Shown here in pieces: positions 36,122 through 48,460 of a stretch of 64,000 nucleotides of DNA. The position numbers and the translations under genes were made by a program. The stretch comes from Calamus simplicifolius (taxonomy: Eukaryota > Streptophyta > Magnoliopsida > Arecales > Arecaceae): NCBI GenBank assembly GCA_900491605.1, contig UESW01004012.1:721222-785221 (forward strand), read 5' to 3'. The notes below the pieces were generated by a model. The model saw only the letters and a program-made list of their open reading frames with translations, had not been told where the DNA came from and did no database searches. Every line of letters begins with the position of its first letter. Position 1 is the first letter of the stretch.

Positions 36122-37642
36122 ATGAACTATGCTCTAAAGTCTAACAGATGTTCTAGAATATTCACCAACAAGATTCTTTCGCTGCCGCAGAGTGAAAACA
36201 CAACTGTGGAGATATGGGTGGACAGTGTGTCATTGCAACCATTCACCAAAGATGAATGGAGAGCCGATCAAGCCAAGAGTATTGACGAGGTACGTCCAAA
36301 TCATCATCCAGCACCCACCACATTGCAATAAGCTGGTTGATATATTCTTCCTAAAATACTTCGAGCTCAACGTATCAAATTCAATTTATCCAGACTCGCA
36401 AGAAGACTGTGAGGTTCCAGGCTGTTGATGCCCAAGGCAACAGCCTTGCTGGTTCAGCAATCTCTATCAAGCAGACTAGGCCAGGATTTCCATTTGGTTG
36501 CGCCATTGCCAAGACTATCCTCAACAATGCCGCATACCAGAATTGGTTTACCTCCCGCTTCACTGTGACCACCTTTGAGAATGAGATGAAATGGTACTCC
36601 ACCGAGTATGTTCAGGGCAAGGAGGATTATTCTGCGCCTGATGCCATGGTTGCCTTTGCAAAGGACAAGAACATTGCCATCAGAGGGCACAATATCTTTT
36701 GGGACGATCCTAAGTACCAGCAAGACTGGGTGCGGTCACTCTCCAACACGGACCTCTGGAATGCAGCTGACAAGCGACTTAATTCTTTGATGTCGAGATA
36801 CAAAGGCCAACTCATTGCTTGGGATGTTGTTAATGAGAACCTTCATTTCTCATTATTTGAGGACAGGCTTGGGAAAGATGCCTCTAACATCTTCTACCAG
36901 AAGGCACATCAGGTTGACCCTGGCACCCTAATGTTCCTGAATGACTACAATACCTTGGAGGAGCCTGAGGACACGGCATCGACACCAGACAAGTACCTTG
37001 AGAAGCTGAAAGAGATTCAGTCTTCTTACCCTGAGAATTATAAAAATATGGCAATAGGACTGGAGGGCCACTTCGGTATGCCAAATATTCCATACATGAG
37101 ATCTACTCTGGATACTCTCGCCAAGGCCAACGTGCCCATTTGGTTGACAGAAGTTGACGTCAAAAGTGACCCAAACCAGGTATGTCCTCGTAGCAATCCC
37201 CTCAACCACTTCTTCTCAATCTTTTTGACGATAAGGTAAATCTGTACTAGCACCAAGAAAACAAGAGTTTAAAAGAATGCAATTATATTTCTAAGATCCA
37301 AAAGTTGCTAACAGGCAAATTACTTGGAGGACATCTTGAGAGAGGCTTTCTCACATCAGCTGTTCAAGGAATTGTGATTTGGGCAGCATGGCATCCAGAG
37401 GGTTGCAACGTAATGTGCCTAACAGAACAATTTCGAGAACCTTCAAACTGGAGGTGTGGTAGACAAGCTGCTAGCGGAATGGAAATCTAGTCATGTGGAG
37501 CGATGGCTTCTTCCAGACCCAAATCTTCCAAGGAGAGTATGAAATAAAGATAACCCATCCAACAGTAAATTCTTCATCAGTGCAAATCTTGAAAGTGGAA
37601 CCAAGGTCTCTAGATGGAGCAATCCTTCGAGTCCACGTCTAA
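36122..37642 (+). pseudogene. GH10 endo-1,4-beta-xylanase, 5'-truncated with 3' frameshifts
   Basis: Plant-type GH10 enzyme that cuts xylan in cell walls. Three exons: up to 36289, 36394-37179, and from 37315 to TAA 37640-37642; introns are GT-AG (104 and 135 bp). Exon 1 carries the end of the N-terminal accessory module (VEIWVDSVSLQPF). Exon 2 is uninterrupted and includes RGHNIFWDDP, the acid/base Glu at 36835-36837 (WDVVNEN) and the nucleophile Glu at 37150-37152 (WLTEVDV). Exon 3 has the conserved VQGIVIWAAW block and the C-terminal GEYEIKITHP, but in different frames: breaks near 37357, 37424 and 37498. A signal peptide and most of the N-terminal module are absent upstream. Probably a decaying host gene or partial duplicate; exon 3 breaks could also be assembly errors. 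It is the only non-transposon gene body here. Confidence 0.88.
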
Positions 37643-38555
37643 GCATATAAGCTTATAAAGCAATACTTTTGCAGTCGTAATTTGTTCTCTTAAATTCCTC
37701 GTCAATAATTTAATGGATCTTTAGGTTGCTCGTGTTTCTGTTGGAAATAATGTTGAAGATTTGACATTGAAATGCATATATTCATGTTTTAGCTTACATA
37801 TGTTTTTCTGATCTAGGATCATAGAGAGAAATGTCTTGGAAGTTTTTCTTGAAAGAAGTTAAAGTTAATAATTAGAAAAATAATAATGCAGTGAAAGGTG
37901 ACGAGAGAAGGAGCCGGAAAAAGTATTTGGAAGGTAATAAGCCTCCAAAAGAAAACATGGGAAAAACTACAAGAACATTATGTTGTGGATACCTCACCAT
38001 CCCGGAAAAAGTAAAGAAACTTTTCGGTGCTTGTCGATAAAGTTCTTGTTCTGACAAATCAATCTATACAATATTTGATTTAGCATAACCTTCTACTTCC
38101 TTTCATTTTATGCTACTGAATTTTAGATAGCACTATAATACGAAGCACCATTAGTACATTCGTGTATTTAAGTGTAATTCTACTATGCAAATATGCTTCT
38201 TAGCTACTACTGCTTAAAACTACCTAGGGCTATTCACATTTCCTGATCAACATATTGGAATCCACTGCCTCTTTGTCCACAAAAGCTAGATGCCTAAGTG
38301 CACGTGATCACCATCATGGAAGATGTTCTAAACAAATTTCCCTACCCTAATATGTAGGATCTCTGATATTAATAGAACTCAAAACAAGGGCAACATGATG
38401 GTGATAGCTGCTTCAGTCTATAAATTGTAGATCAATGAATCAACTCAGGTTCACTCCTGTCCTCTTTTTTCTTTGAATTTACTGCTCTTGATCAAGAGAA
38501 ATGCTAGTTCATCTCTATCCTTTTGATCACACCATGCTTCCATGTCAGTTAGCCA
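37643..38555. other. intergenic DNA downstream of xylanase pseudogene, no gene seen
   Basis: AT-rich, no frame of note and no repeat family recognised. It ends at the CACTA terminus at 38556. Confidence 0.6.
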
Positions 38556-39012
38556 CACTACAACAAATTTAGGCTTTGCCTACGATTTTCTCGCCTACAA
38601 ATTTAAAATCGTAGGTAAAAGAGACCTTTCCCTATGATTTTTTGAAATGAAAGAATTTCTAATATGAAGATTTTTTTTTAGTATTATGGAAATATCTTTA
38701 CCTATGACAAAATTCAAATCATAGGGAAAGGCCTTCTGTTGAAAAACCTTTGCCTACGATTTTAGCAAAAAATCGTAGGAATTTTTTTTCTTAGGTCAAT
38801 AAATTTTTGAAGGCAAAATTATCCATCAATATTTTTCTCTAAATTGAATAGTAAGCCTTTTCCTACGATTTTTAGGAAAATCGTAGGCAAAGGCTCGCTG
38901 GACCTTTGCCTATGAAAATAGCCAAATTTGTAAGCAAAGGTTTGGCTTCCTGCCTTTGCCTATGACATTTATGAAAATCGTAGGCAAAGGCAGTAGCTAG
39001 ACCTTTGCCTAC
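38556..39012 (+). mobile_element. left end of CACTA element A with subterminal repeats
   Basis: Begins CACTACAACAAATTT at 38556, followed by repeated TTTGCCTACGATTTT and its reverse complement AAAATCGTAGGCAAAGG, the subterminal repeats. The series is interrupted at 39012 by a copia element and continues at 47317. The preceding three bases are CCA. No right terminus is found. Confidence 0.78.
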
Positions 39013-41195
39013 TGTTAATTTGTACACATTTCATTATGAATGCAAATCAAATGTATTATTTTCTTTATCTATCAAGGTGTAATTCTTTTATATATATATT
39101 AGATATATTTTACTTATGAGATAAAGTCCAAAAGAATGTGAACTGTGCATATAAAATTTATAATAAAGATTACAAATTGTGAGATCTAAAATTGCACATT
39201 ATGGTTCGATTCTTTAAATTTTTGTAGTCGATGCGTACAGAGGACTGGGCATTGTCGAATGCCATTGAGACTAGCACACATTGCATATCTTCATCCTTGT
39301 GGTGATTAGCTGATCTCGCAAGCTAAAGTATGAAGATACTTGGATAGGTGTGTGGATACTCATTATTGTAACGATGTATTACATGACCCACCTAAAAATT
39401 TAATATGGATATTTTATATAGTGTCGATGGTTGATCTCTGATGATGATGGTGTGAGTGATCCTTTGACTTCATATCTTCATTGCACATCATGTGTGAAAT
39501 GTCATGCTTTAACGACATGCAAACGTCGCTCTAACCATGGATGGCAAATATGGTGTCTGTTGGATATAACATGAAGTACATGAAAGTGGTATTTGATTAA
39601 GATAAGATTCATTTTCCTTGATAGAGAGGGTTATATCCTATGGCCATTTGATGGATTGAATTGATTATTAAATCCTTGCAAAGTTGAGTTGGAATTCATG
39701 TGAGTCAATTTTTTCTAAGATCAAGTAAACAAATCATTTATAGGGTTGACACATTTCATACCACTGATTGATCTGGGATATGTAACGAATGGATTGAATC
39801 GTATAGTAACCGTTCATGAACAGCTATTCATAACCACGTCAACAAAATCCTTAACACTTGAGTGGTCATGATGCTTTACTAGAGGCCATTCATGATCTAT
39901 AATCATGGATTCTTTGATTTGATAAAGAGGTTGATTTGATCAAAGAATTGACTTGAACAAAGTGTTGACCAGGTCATCCTTAGGGTCAATATTAAGGATA
40001 TGATTATTGCTAATATATCAAGGGACCTAATGGGTCAGATGCATTAAGAAGATTTTGGATGAAGTTAAAATATAAATTAAGTTGGATTTAATTCAGATTA
40101 GATGATCAGTTAACTAGAATTGGGTTTGATTCAATCTTAATGAAAGAACATGAAATTGATGAATAGGATTCATCCTAGAGAAAAGTATTTGTATCCAAGG
40201 GAGAGTGACCTTTTGTATATGTCATGTACATATAAAATTTATTAATTAGATACCCAATTCGGCTTGACCCATGTGATGGATGGCTTAGATTAATTTGGGA
40301 TTAATAATGTGGTGTTTAATTGGATCCATATAATGGCATAATTTAATTCATAGAAACCCAATTGATCCGAGGGTTAAGATCATGCCACGTGGAGGATGGA
40401 TTCATGCCAATGTGATGGACATGACCCATCTCCATGTCATGGAGAAGGGAACACCCATGATTTGGGCATCACCATGAAGCCAAATCCAAGGTTGGGGCAT
40501 TGGTTTCATGGGATAACCAATTTTCTTTTTTTTAGGGATGTGGTTTGGTGATTGTAATCCTAACATGATCACGATAACAAATATCCTAAATTTGTTAGGA
40601 TATTTTGTTATCAACATGATATGGTTGCATGGTTAGGTAGTTGTAACAAAATCTCCTTTTTATTAGACCACACAACCTCCTCTTTATAAATAAAAGGAGA
40701 GAGATGCCTCTCCTTAGAAACATGCACCTAATTCCTTCTTTCTCTCTCTCTTGAATGCTCATGCCCCACTTTCTCTCTCTAGAATGCCCTTTCTCTCTTT
40801 AGGACGTCCTCTTTCTTGGATGTCTCACATCCTCTTTCTCTATAGTTCAAGATTGGATCTTGATTGGAGAACTATTCTCTCTTGATTTGGAAAATCAATT
40901 GAAGAAGGAAAGAGGTACTAGCACCCCTCGCTGGAAGGTCATCATCCAATCCTTAAAGAACAATATCCAAAGATCTCTGCATGGATCACCATTAGAGGCC
41001 AAACATATGGATGGCTAGTGATAAATCGTTTACCAGCTTCATCAGTTTTCATTCCTAATAAACAATACATGTATGATTTAAAATTAATTTTATTAACTAA
41101 ATCTATTTCCTAAGGATCTTGGGCTTTGAGAATTAAATTTATGTTTATTTTATCTTTCATTGTATAATATACGAATTTGATTCATATAAAAATAT
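39013..41195 (+). repeat. 5' LTR of copia element in CACTA A
   Basis: Starts TGTTAATTTGTACAC; compared with the 3' LTR about 35 bp are missing near the start. A TATA box TATAAATA is at 40685-40692. The right limit is uncertain because the terminal TTTTCAACA of the 3' LTR is not found. Confidence 0.78.
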
Positions 41196-41789
41196 TAAGT
41201 CTTTATGCCTCTCATTGTTCACATGATACAAAATCATTAGGTCATGTGATTTGTTGTACCATAGCCATAATCGAGTGAACCTATGGGGAGTTGATTGGGG
41301 AACAATGGGTTGACTTAACTAGGTTAGCTAGCATAATTGGTCATAGTTAGGGTCAGTCTAATCTAGAGGCAAAGTTTAGGGTGATCACATGCAGATGTGA
41401 TTGACAAGGAAATGTTCCCTAAATGATCTAGGAGTCATATTTGATGTGATTGATGAATATCTACCTAAATTGGCTTACTAAGATTTATTGTGCCATAGCC
41501 AAGGTCAAGGTTAGTTAATTTGAGCCCCCTAGCCCACTAAAAAATTATTTGATAATTTTTCATGATTAATAGAGAGGGCTATTAAGCTCGATAAAATAGT
41601 AAAAGAAATTAATTTAATTAATAATTTTAAAATTATCATATTAAATCAATGATTTTCATTCATAATATATAATTGACTCGTTCTATCTTTTACACTGTTG
41701 TAAGAGACACCATAAGTGTGAATATTAACCTTAAAGGTATTCTAAAGTCCAACATGTTGATCGGACCTAATTTTTCTAATTGCCTAAGG

Positions 41790-44700
41790 AATATAGCCAA
41801 GGAAAAATATCATTTTTGTGGCAAGAATGAACACTAGAAGCGTAATTGCAGGGTTTATCAGGCTAACCTTAAAAATAAGAATCATACGAATACTTCTACA
41901 TCAGGTGTGTATATAATTGAGATGTTTTCTTCTATTACTTCTTATTCCACTTGGGTGTTGGATACCGATTGTGGGTCTCATATTTGTATTAATATACAGA
42001 TGATAAGAAATAGTAGAAGATTGAAAAAAGATAAAGTGATCCTACGCATGATAAATGGAGCAAAGGTTGCTGCATTAGCTGTAGAAATTTATTTTTTATC
42101 TTTGCCCATAGGGCTTGTAATTGAACTTAGTAATTGTTACTATATTTCGAATATAACAAAGAATATTATATCCATTTCATGTTTAGTAATGGATGAGTAT
42201 TATTTTGAAATTAAAATAAAGGTATTTTTATTTTTCAAAATAAAATGTTTTTGGTTCTGCTGAATTGTTCAACAAAATTTATGTTCTTAATCTTCAAGCC
42301 CCTATTCTTAATATTGAATCAAAAAGATTAAAATTAAATAATTCTAGGGACTCATACCTTTGACATTATCATGTAAGTCATATAAATGAAAAGCGTTTAA
42401 CAAAGTTACATAAGGATGGATACTTGGGCTCATTTGATTGAAATCATTTGAGAAATGCGAGTCATGCTTACTTGGAAAGATGAACAAGTCACCTTTTACT
42501 GAAAAAGGTAGGTGAGCAACTGAATGTTTGGGTTTAGTACATTCGGATATATGTGGATCCATCAACATTTAGGCTATAGGAGGTTTTTCTTATTTCATCC
42601 CATTTATAAATAACCATAGTAGGTATGGTTATGTGTATCTGATGAAGCATAAATCTGAAGCCTTTGAAAAGTTCAAAGAATTCATATGTGAAGTAGAAAA
42701 ATAAATTGATAAGAATATTAAGATACTTTGATCAAATCGAGATGGTAAATACTTGAACCATCAGTTCGTAGATTATTTAAAAGAGAATGTGATTCTCCCT
42801 CAATGAACTTCTTCTGATACATCACAGCATAATGGTATGTCAAAAAGGAGAAATCACATACTATTAGACATGGTGTGTTCCATGATAAGCCTTGCTGATC
42901 TTTCAAAAATGTTTTGGGGTTATGCGCTAGATACTATTGAATATACCCTAAATCAAGTTCCAAATAAATCGGTCAACTTCACTCCCTATGAGATATGGAA
43001 TGGAAAGAAATCATATTCCCTTAATAATTTAAGGGTTTGGGTATGTTTACGCTCATGTGAAGTGTAATGAATCAGACAAGCTTTGAGCTAGATCTAATAA
43101 ATGCAATTTTATGGGGTATACAAAACAAACAAAAGGATACTACTTCTACCACCCACTTGAGCAAAAAGTGTTTGTCTCAATATATGCCTCATTTTTGAAA
43201 AATGAGATTCTTTCAGAAAAGGGTAGTGGGAGTAAGATTGAACTTAGTGAAGCTCAAGTACCATAAATTAAAATTGACCGATTAGATGAAATGGAGCACA
43301 TGCTGAATGCAATGGGGGTTGAGCAGGAAACTCAACACACATTTAGGTAGCCATTGCATAAGTCTCTACCAAGGGAGGTGAAGCAACAGCTAGTTCCAAG
43401 TACACACCAGCTACGCAGATCTAGTAGAACAATTCACATCCTTGAAAAATATTATTTTTTCATAGAAGATGATGAGCCTACCAACTATGAAGAGGCAATG
43501 TCTAACATTGACTCTGAAAGATGGTTTGATGCCATGAAATATGAAATGGACTCCATGTATGACAACCAAGTATGGACTTTGGTTGATCCACCTGAAGGGG
43601 TAAAACCCATTAGGTGCAAATGGGTCTTCAAGAAGAAGATCGATATGGAGGGTAATGTGATACCTATAAGGCAAGGCTAGTTAAAAAAGGTTATAAACAA
43701 AGACAAGGTGTTGACTTTGATGAAACCTTTTCCTCTGTAGCCATGCTTAAGTCCATAAGGATTATGCTTGCAATAGCAGCATATTTTGACTATAAGATCT
43801 GGCAGATGGATGTCAAGACTGCCTATTCCTAAATAAAAATTTAGAGGAGGATGTGTATATAATACAATCAGAGGGTTTTGAATCCATAAATCCTAAGAGA
43901 GTATGCAAGCTACAAAGGTCTATTTATGGACTTAAGCAAGCCTCTAGAAGTTGGAACATCTGATTTGATGTGATAATCAAAGAGTTTGATTTCATAAAAA
44001 ATGAGGATCATTCATATGTGTACAAGAAAGTTAGTGGGAGTGATATTATTTTCTTGATATTATATTTGGATGATACATTATTAATAGAAAACATTGTATC
44101 CATGCTTAAAGAGGTAAAGGATTGGTTGTCAGTTAAATTCTCTATGAAGGATTTGGAAGAAGCAATCTATATACTAGATATAAAGATCTATAGGGATAGA
44201 TCTAGAAGGTTGCTTAGATTGATCCAATCTACATACATAGATAAGATGCTAAAGTGGTTTAGCATGGAGGAATCCAAGAAGGGATTCCTGCTAATGTCGC
44301 ATGGGGTATATCTCTTCATGGATATGAGTCCTAAGACTTAAAAGGAGAGAGTACATATGGATAGGATACCATACGCATCAGCAATCGGATCCATCATGTA
44401 GGCTATGCTATGTACTAGACCTGATGTTTCTTAGGCCTTAAGTATTATGAGTAGATATCAGGCAAACTCTGATGAGAAACATTGGATGGAAGTCAAGAAT
44501 ATCCTTAAATATTGTGAAGGACTAAGGATATATTTTTGGTTTATGGAGGACCCGACCTCATAGTTCGGGATTACATGGATTCTAGTTTTTAGTCTGATAA
44601 AGATGATCATAAGTCATAATCAAGCTGTGTTTACACTCAATGGTGGTGTAGTTAGCTGAAAGAATTTCAAGTAGGAGACGACTGCCGACTCTACTACTGA

Positions 44701-45060
44701 AGCTAAGTACATCGCAACATCATATGCATGTAGCTAAAGAAGTGGTTTAGATCAAAAAGTTTATCACTGAACTTGGTGTGGTTCCAAGCATTATTAATCC
44801 AATACTCTTGTATTATGATAACAATGGAGCTATTGCGCAAGCCAAGAGCCAAAGTCTCATCAAAAATCTAAATATGTACTTAGAAGATATCATGTAATTA
44901 AAGAAATAATTAAAAAAATGATATAAAAATAGAACGAGTCTCTACTGATGATAATATTACCTATATGTTCACTAAAGTCCTGCTACAGCAAAAGCATAAT
45001 AGTCATGTTGAGTCATTTGGTATTAGATACATGGGTGATTGGCTATAGTGCAAGTGAAAG
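41790..45060 (+). pseudogene. gag end and pol of copia element (many stops)
   Basis: Zinc-knuckle remnant with YHFCGKNEH at about 41810, protease motif WVLDTDCGSH at about 41952, integrase pieces with HNGMSKRRNHILLDM near 42830 and FWGYALDT, RT pieces with CKWVFKKKIDMEG near 43615 and FDETFSSVAM near 43720, and YLDD at 44063-44074 in place of YVDD. The end near 45050 reads GIRYMGDWL, a usual copia C-terminus. Stops and frameshifts occur in every domain, so no protein can be made. Confidence 0.85.
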
Positions 45061-45062
45061 AT

Positions 45063-47316
45063 TGTTAGTGTGTACTCTAGATCCAATCAGATTAGATACT
45101 AGTTTGTATACATTTCATTATGAATACAAATCAAATTTATTAGTTTTTTTATCTATCTAGGTGTAATTCTTTTATATATATTAGATATATTTTATCTGTG
45201 AGATAAAGTCCAAAAGAATATGAACTATGGATATGAAATTTGTAATAGAGATTACAACTTGTGAGATCCAAAATTACACATTAGGGTTCGATTCTTTAAA
45301 ATTTCCTAGTCAATGCATAGACAGGACTGGGCACTGTCGAACGCTGTTGAGACTAGCACACATTGCATATCTTCATACTTGTGGTGATCAGCTGATATCG
45401 CAAGCTGAATGATAAAGATACTTGAATAGGAGTGTGGATGCTCATTATTATAACGATGCATTGGATGACCCACACGGAGATCCTATATTGATATTCTATA
45501 TAGTGGCGATAGTTTATCTTTGATGATGGTGGTGTGAGTGTTCCTTTGATTTGAGATCTTTATTGCACATCATGTGTAGAATGTCATGCTTTGATGACAT
45601 GCAAATATTGCTCTAGCCATGGATGAAAAATATGGTATCGATTGGGTATAACATGAAGCACAAGAAGGTGGTGTTTGATCAAGATAGGATTTATCTTCCT
45701 TGATAGAGAGGGTTATATCCTATGGTCACTTGATGGATTGAATTGACTATTAAATCCTTGCAAGGTTGAGTTAAAATTTGAAATGGTTTTGAGGTTTCAA
45801 TTCATATGAGTCAATTTTTTTGAGATCAAGTAAACAAAGTTCAATTACAGGGTTGATACATTCCATATCACTGATTGATCTGGGATATATGACGAAGAGA
45901 TTGAATCGTATAGTAACCGTTCATGGACAAATATTGTTGACCATGCCAACAAAACTCTTAACACTTAGGTGGTCATGATGCTTTGCTAGAGGTCGCTCAT
46001 GATCTATAATCATGAATTCTTTGATTTGATGAAGAGGTTGATTTGATTAAAGAATTGACTTGGACAAAGTATTGACCAGGTCATTCTTAGGGCCAATATT
46101 AAGGATATGATTATTGCCAATGTGTCAATGAACCTAATGGGTCACTCGCATTAAGGAGATTTTGGATGAAGTTAAAATGGGAATTAAGTTGGACTTAATT
46201 CATATTAGATGATCAATTAATTAGGATTGTGTTTGACTTAATCATAATGAGAGAACATGAAATTGATAAATAGGATTCATCATAGAGAAAAGTATTTTGT
46301 ATCTAAGGGAGAGTGACCTTTTGTACATGTGATGTATATATAAAATCCATTAATTGGATACCCAATTAGGCTTGATGTATATGATGGATGGCTTAGATTA
46401 ATTTGGGTTTAATAATATGGTTTTTAATTGGGTCCATATTATGGCATGATTTGATTCATGGAAACTCAATTGAATTGAGGGTTGAGATCGTGCCATGTGA
46501 AGGATGGATCCATGCCCATGTGATGGACATGACCCATCTCCACGTCATGAAGGAGGGAACACCCATGATTTGGGCATCATCATGAAGCCAAATCAAAGGT
46601 TGGAGCATTGTTTTATGGGATAACCATTTTTTTTTTTTAGGGATGTTGTTTGGTGATTGTAATCCTAACATAATCATGATAATAAATTAGTATCCTAAAT
46701 TTGTTAGGATATTTTATTTTCAACTTGATATAGTTGCATGGTTGAATGGTTGGAACAAAATCCTCCTTTTATCGAACCACACAACCTTCTCTTCATGAAT
46801 AAAAGGAGAGAGGCACCTTTCCTTGGAAACATATGCTTAATTCCTCCTTTCTCTCTCTCTTGGATGTTCACGCCCCAATTTCTCTCTCTAGAACTCACTT
46901 TCTCTCTAAAATGTCCTCTCTCTTGGATGTCCCACATCCTCTCTCTCTCTAGTTCAAGATTGGATCTTGATTAGAGAACTATTCTCTCTTGATTTGAAAA
47001 ATCAATTGAAGAAGGAAAGAGGCGCTAGCAACCCTCGCTGGAAGGTCATCATCCAATCCTTAGAGGACATCATTCAAAGATCTCTGCATGGATCACCATT
47101 AGAGGCCGAATGCATGGATGGCTAGTGGTAAATCATTTATTGGCTTCATTAGTCTTCATCTCCAATAAAGAACATATGTATGATTTAAAATTAAATTTGT
47201 TAACAGAATTTGTTCCCTGAGGATCTTAAGCATTGGGAATTAAATTTGTGTTTATTTTATCTTCCGCTGTATAATATATGAATATAATTCATATAAAATA
47301 TACTAAATTTTCAACA
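45063..47316 (+). repeat. 3' LTR of copia element in CACTA A
   Basis: 2254 bp, TGTTAGTGTGTACTC to TTTTCAACA, preceded by GTGCAAGTGAAAGAT, a copia-type purine tract. The TATA box of the 5' LTR is altered to CATGAATA near 46793. Confidence 0.85.
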
Positions 47317-47690
47317 CCTACGACATTCATGAAAATCGTAGGCAAAGATTCTCTGGACCTTTGCATATGAAATTAGTCAAATTCATAAGCAAAGGTTCAG
47401 CTTCTTGCCTTTGCCTACGACATTCATAAAAATTGTAGGCAAAGGACCTTTGCCTACGATTTTTACGAATGTCATAGGCAAAGGTCCAGTTGCTACCTTT
47501 GCTATACGATTTTCATGAATGTCGTAAGCAAAGGCAGGAAGCCAAACCTTTGCCTACGAATTTGACTATTTTTATAGACAAAAGTCCAGCGAACCTTTGC
47601 CTATGATTTTCGCGAATGTCATAGGCAAAGGTCTAGAGGGAAGTCTTTGCCTACAATTTTTGTGAAAATCATAAGAAAAGGCTTACTAAA
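47317..47690 (+). mobile_element. CACTA element A, subterminal repeats continued
   Basis: At least eight copies of the CCTACGA..TCGTAGGCAAAG repeat, several as hairpins with ATGAATGTC loops, the same family as 38570-39012. This rejoins the interrupted element. Confidence 0.8.
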
Positions 47691-48460
47691 CCTCACCCCC
47701 CCAATAGTCCTCTTCGACTCTTCACAAGTTCCCTCATTCTGCCCTATTTTCCTCATTCTGCCTGCCTTCATCCCTGATCACCCAATCCGCCGCTGCAACC
47801 TGCGCCATCATCGCCGGATCTTGTGTTGACGCCCGCCATCCTCATCGAAAAGTCTATCGCTAGAAAGGTAAGTAATTTTGTCCTCCTTTCTCGTTGCTTC
47901 TTCAACCGATCTAGACTCCTAGGGCTCCTCTCTCCTTCCTCCGAGCTCCTCTCTCTATAAAGGTATGTCTTCGAGCTTCTCTCTCCTTTGCATTGTATGG
48001 TTAGTTTACTTTGATGGAAATAGTTATTCCACAAGTTATCCTATGTTGGCCTAGCTACAAGTTTTGGAATATTGGCGGCAAACCTAGGATTGACTGCATA
48101 AGCCTTTTGCAGTGCTTGAATTGGTTTCAAAAATCAGCTCTCACTACGTATTAGCTTCTAATATAGTTCATAGTTGGAGAATGCTCAGTGGGAGCGGAGG
48201 TGGTGGAAAGGAACTCTCTCTTATAGAGCCTCTACCTCCACCGCTCAAGAAGAGAGGTATAGCATGTGTGTGAATACAAATGGAGATTCTAATAGCATAC
48301 CTTTTTCCAATGAGACTGGTATTCAGAGTTCTACGTATATACCACAAGCTATAATCGTTGAAGCAAAGTTCTTCAATATGTAATTTTTCACATTTAGGCA
48401 ATTTACATATTCTGTTGAAATTCATTGCAGACTTCCTAAAGTTTAGGATAAACTTTCATC
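47691..48460. other. probable interior of CACTA element A, unresolved
   Basis: CT-rich leader-like sequence (47690-47960) with GT donor-like sites after AGAAAG (47868) and TAAAG (47961). An open stretch at 48174-48383 has no recognised domain. By position this should be the 5' untranslated and first-exon region of element A; no transposase motif is visible. Confidence 0.45.

Larger units (their letters stand above)
39013..47316 (+). mobile_element. degenerate Ty1/copia element inserted in CACTA element A
   Basis: 8.3 kb, flanked by CCTAC on both sides (39008-39012 and 47317-47321), a perfect 5-bp target duplication. LTRs are 39013 to about 41195 and 45063-47316. Internal order is protease, integrase, RT, RNase H, the copia order. 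No clear primer binding site is seen after the 5' LTR; 41196-41789 holds no recognised domain and probably decayed leader and gag. Confidence 0.88.
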
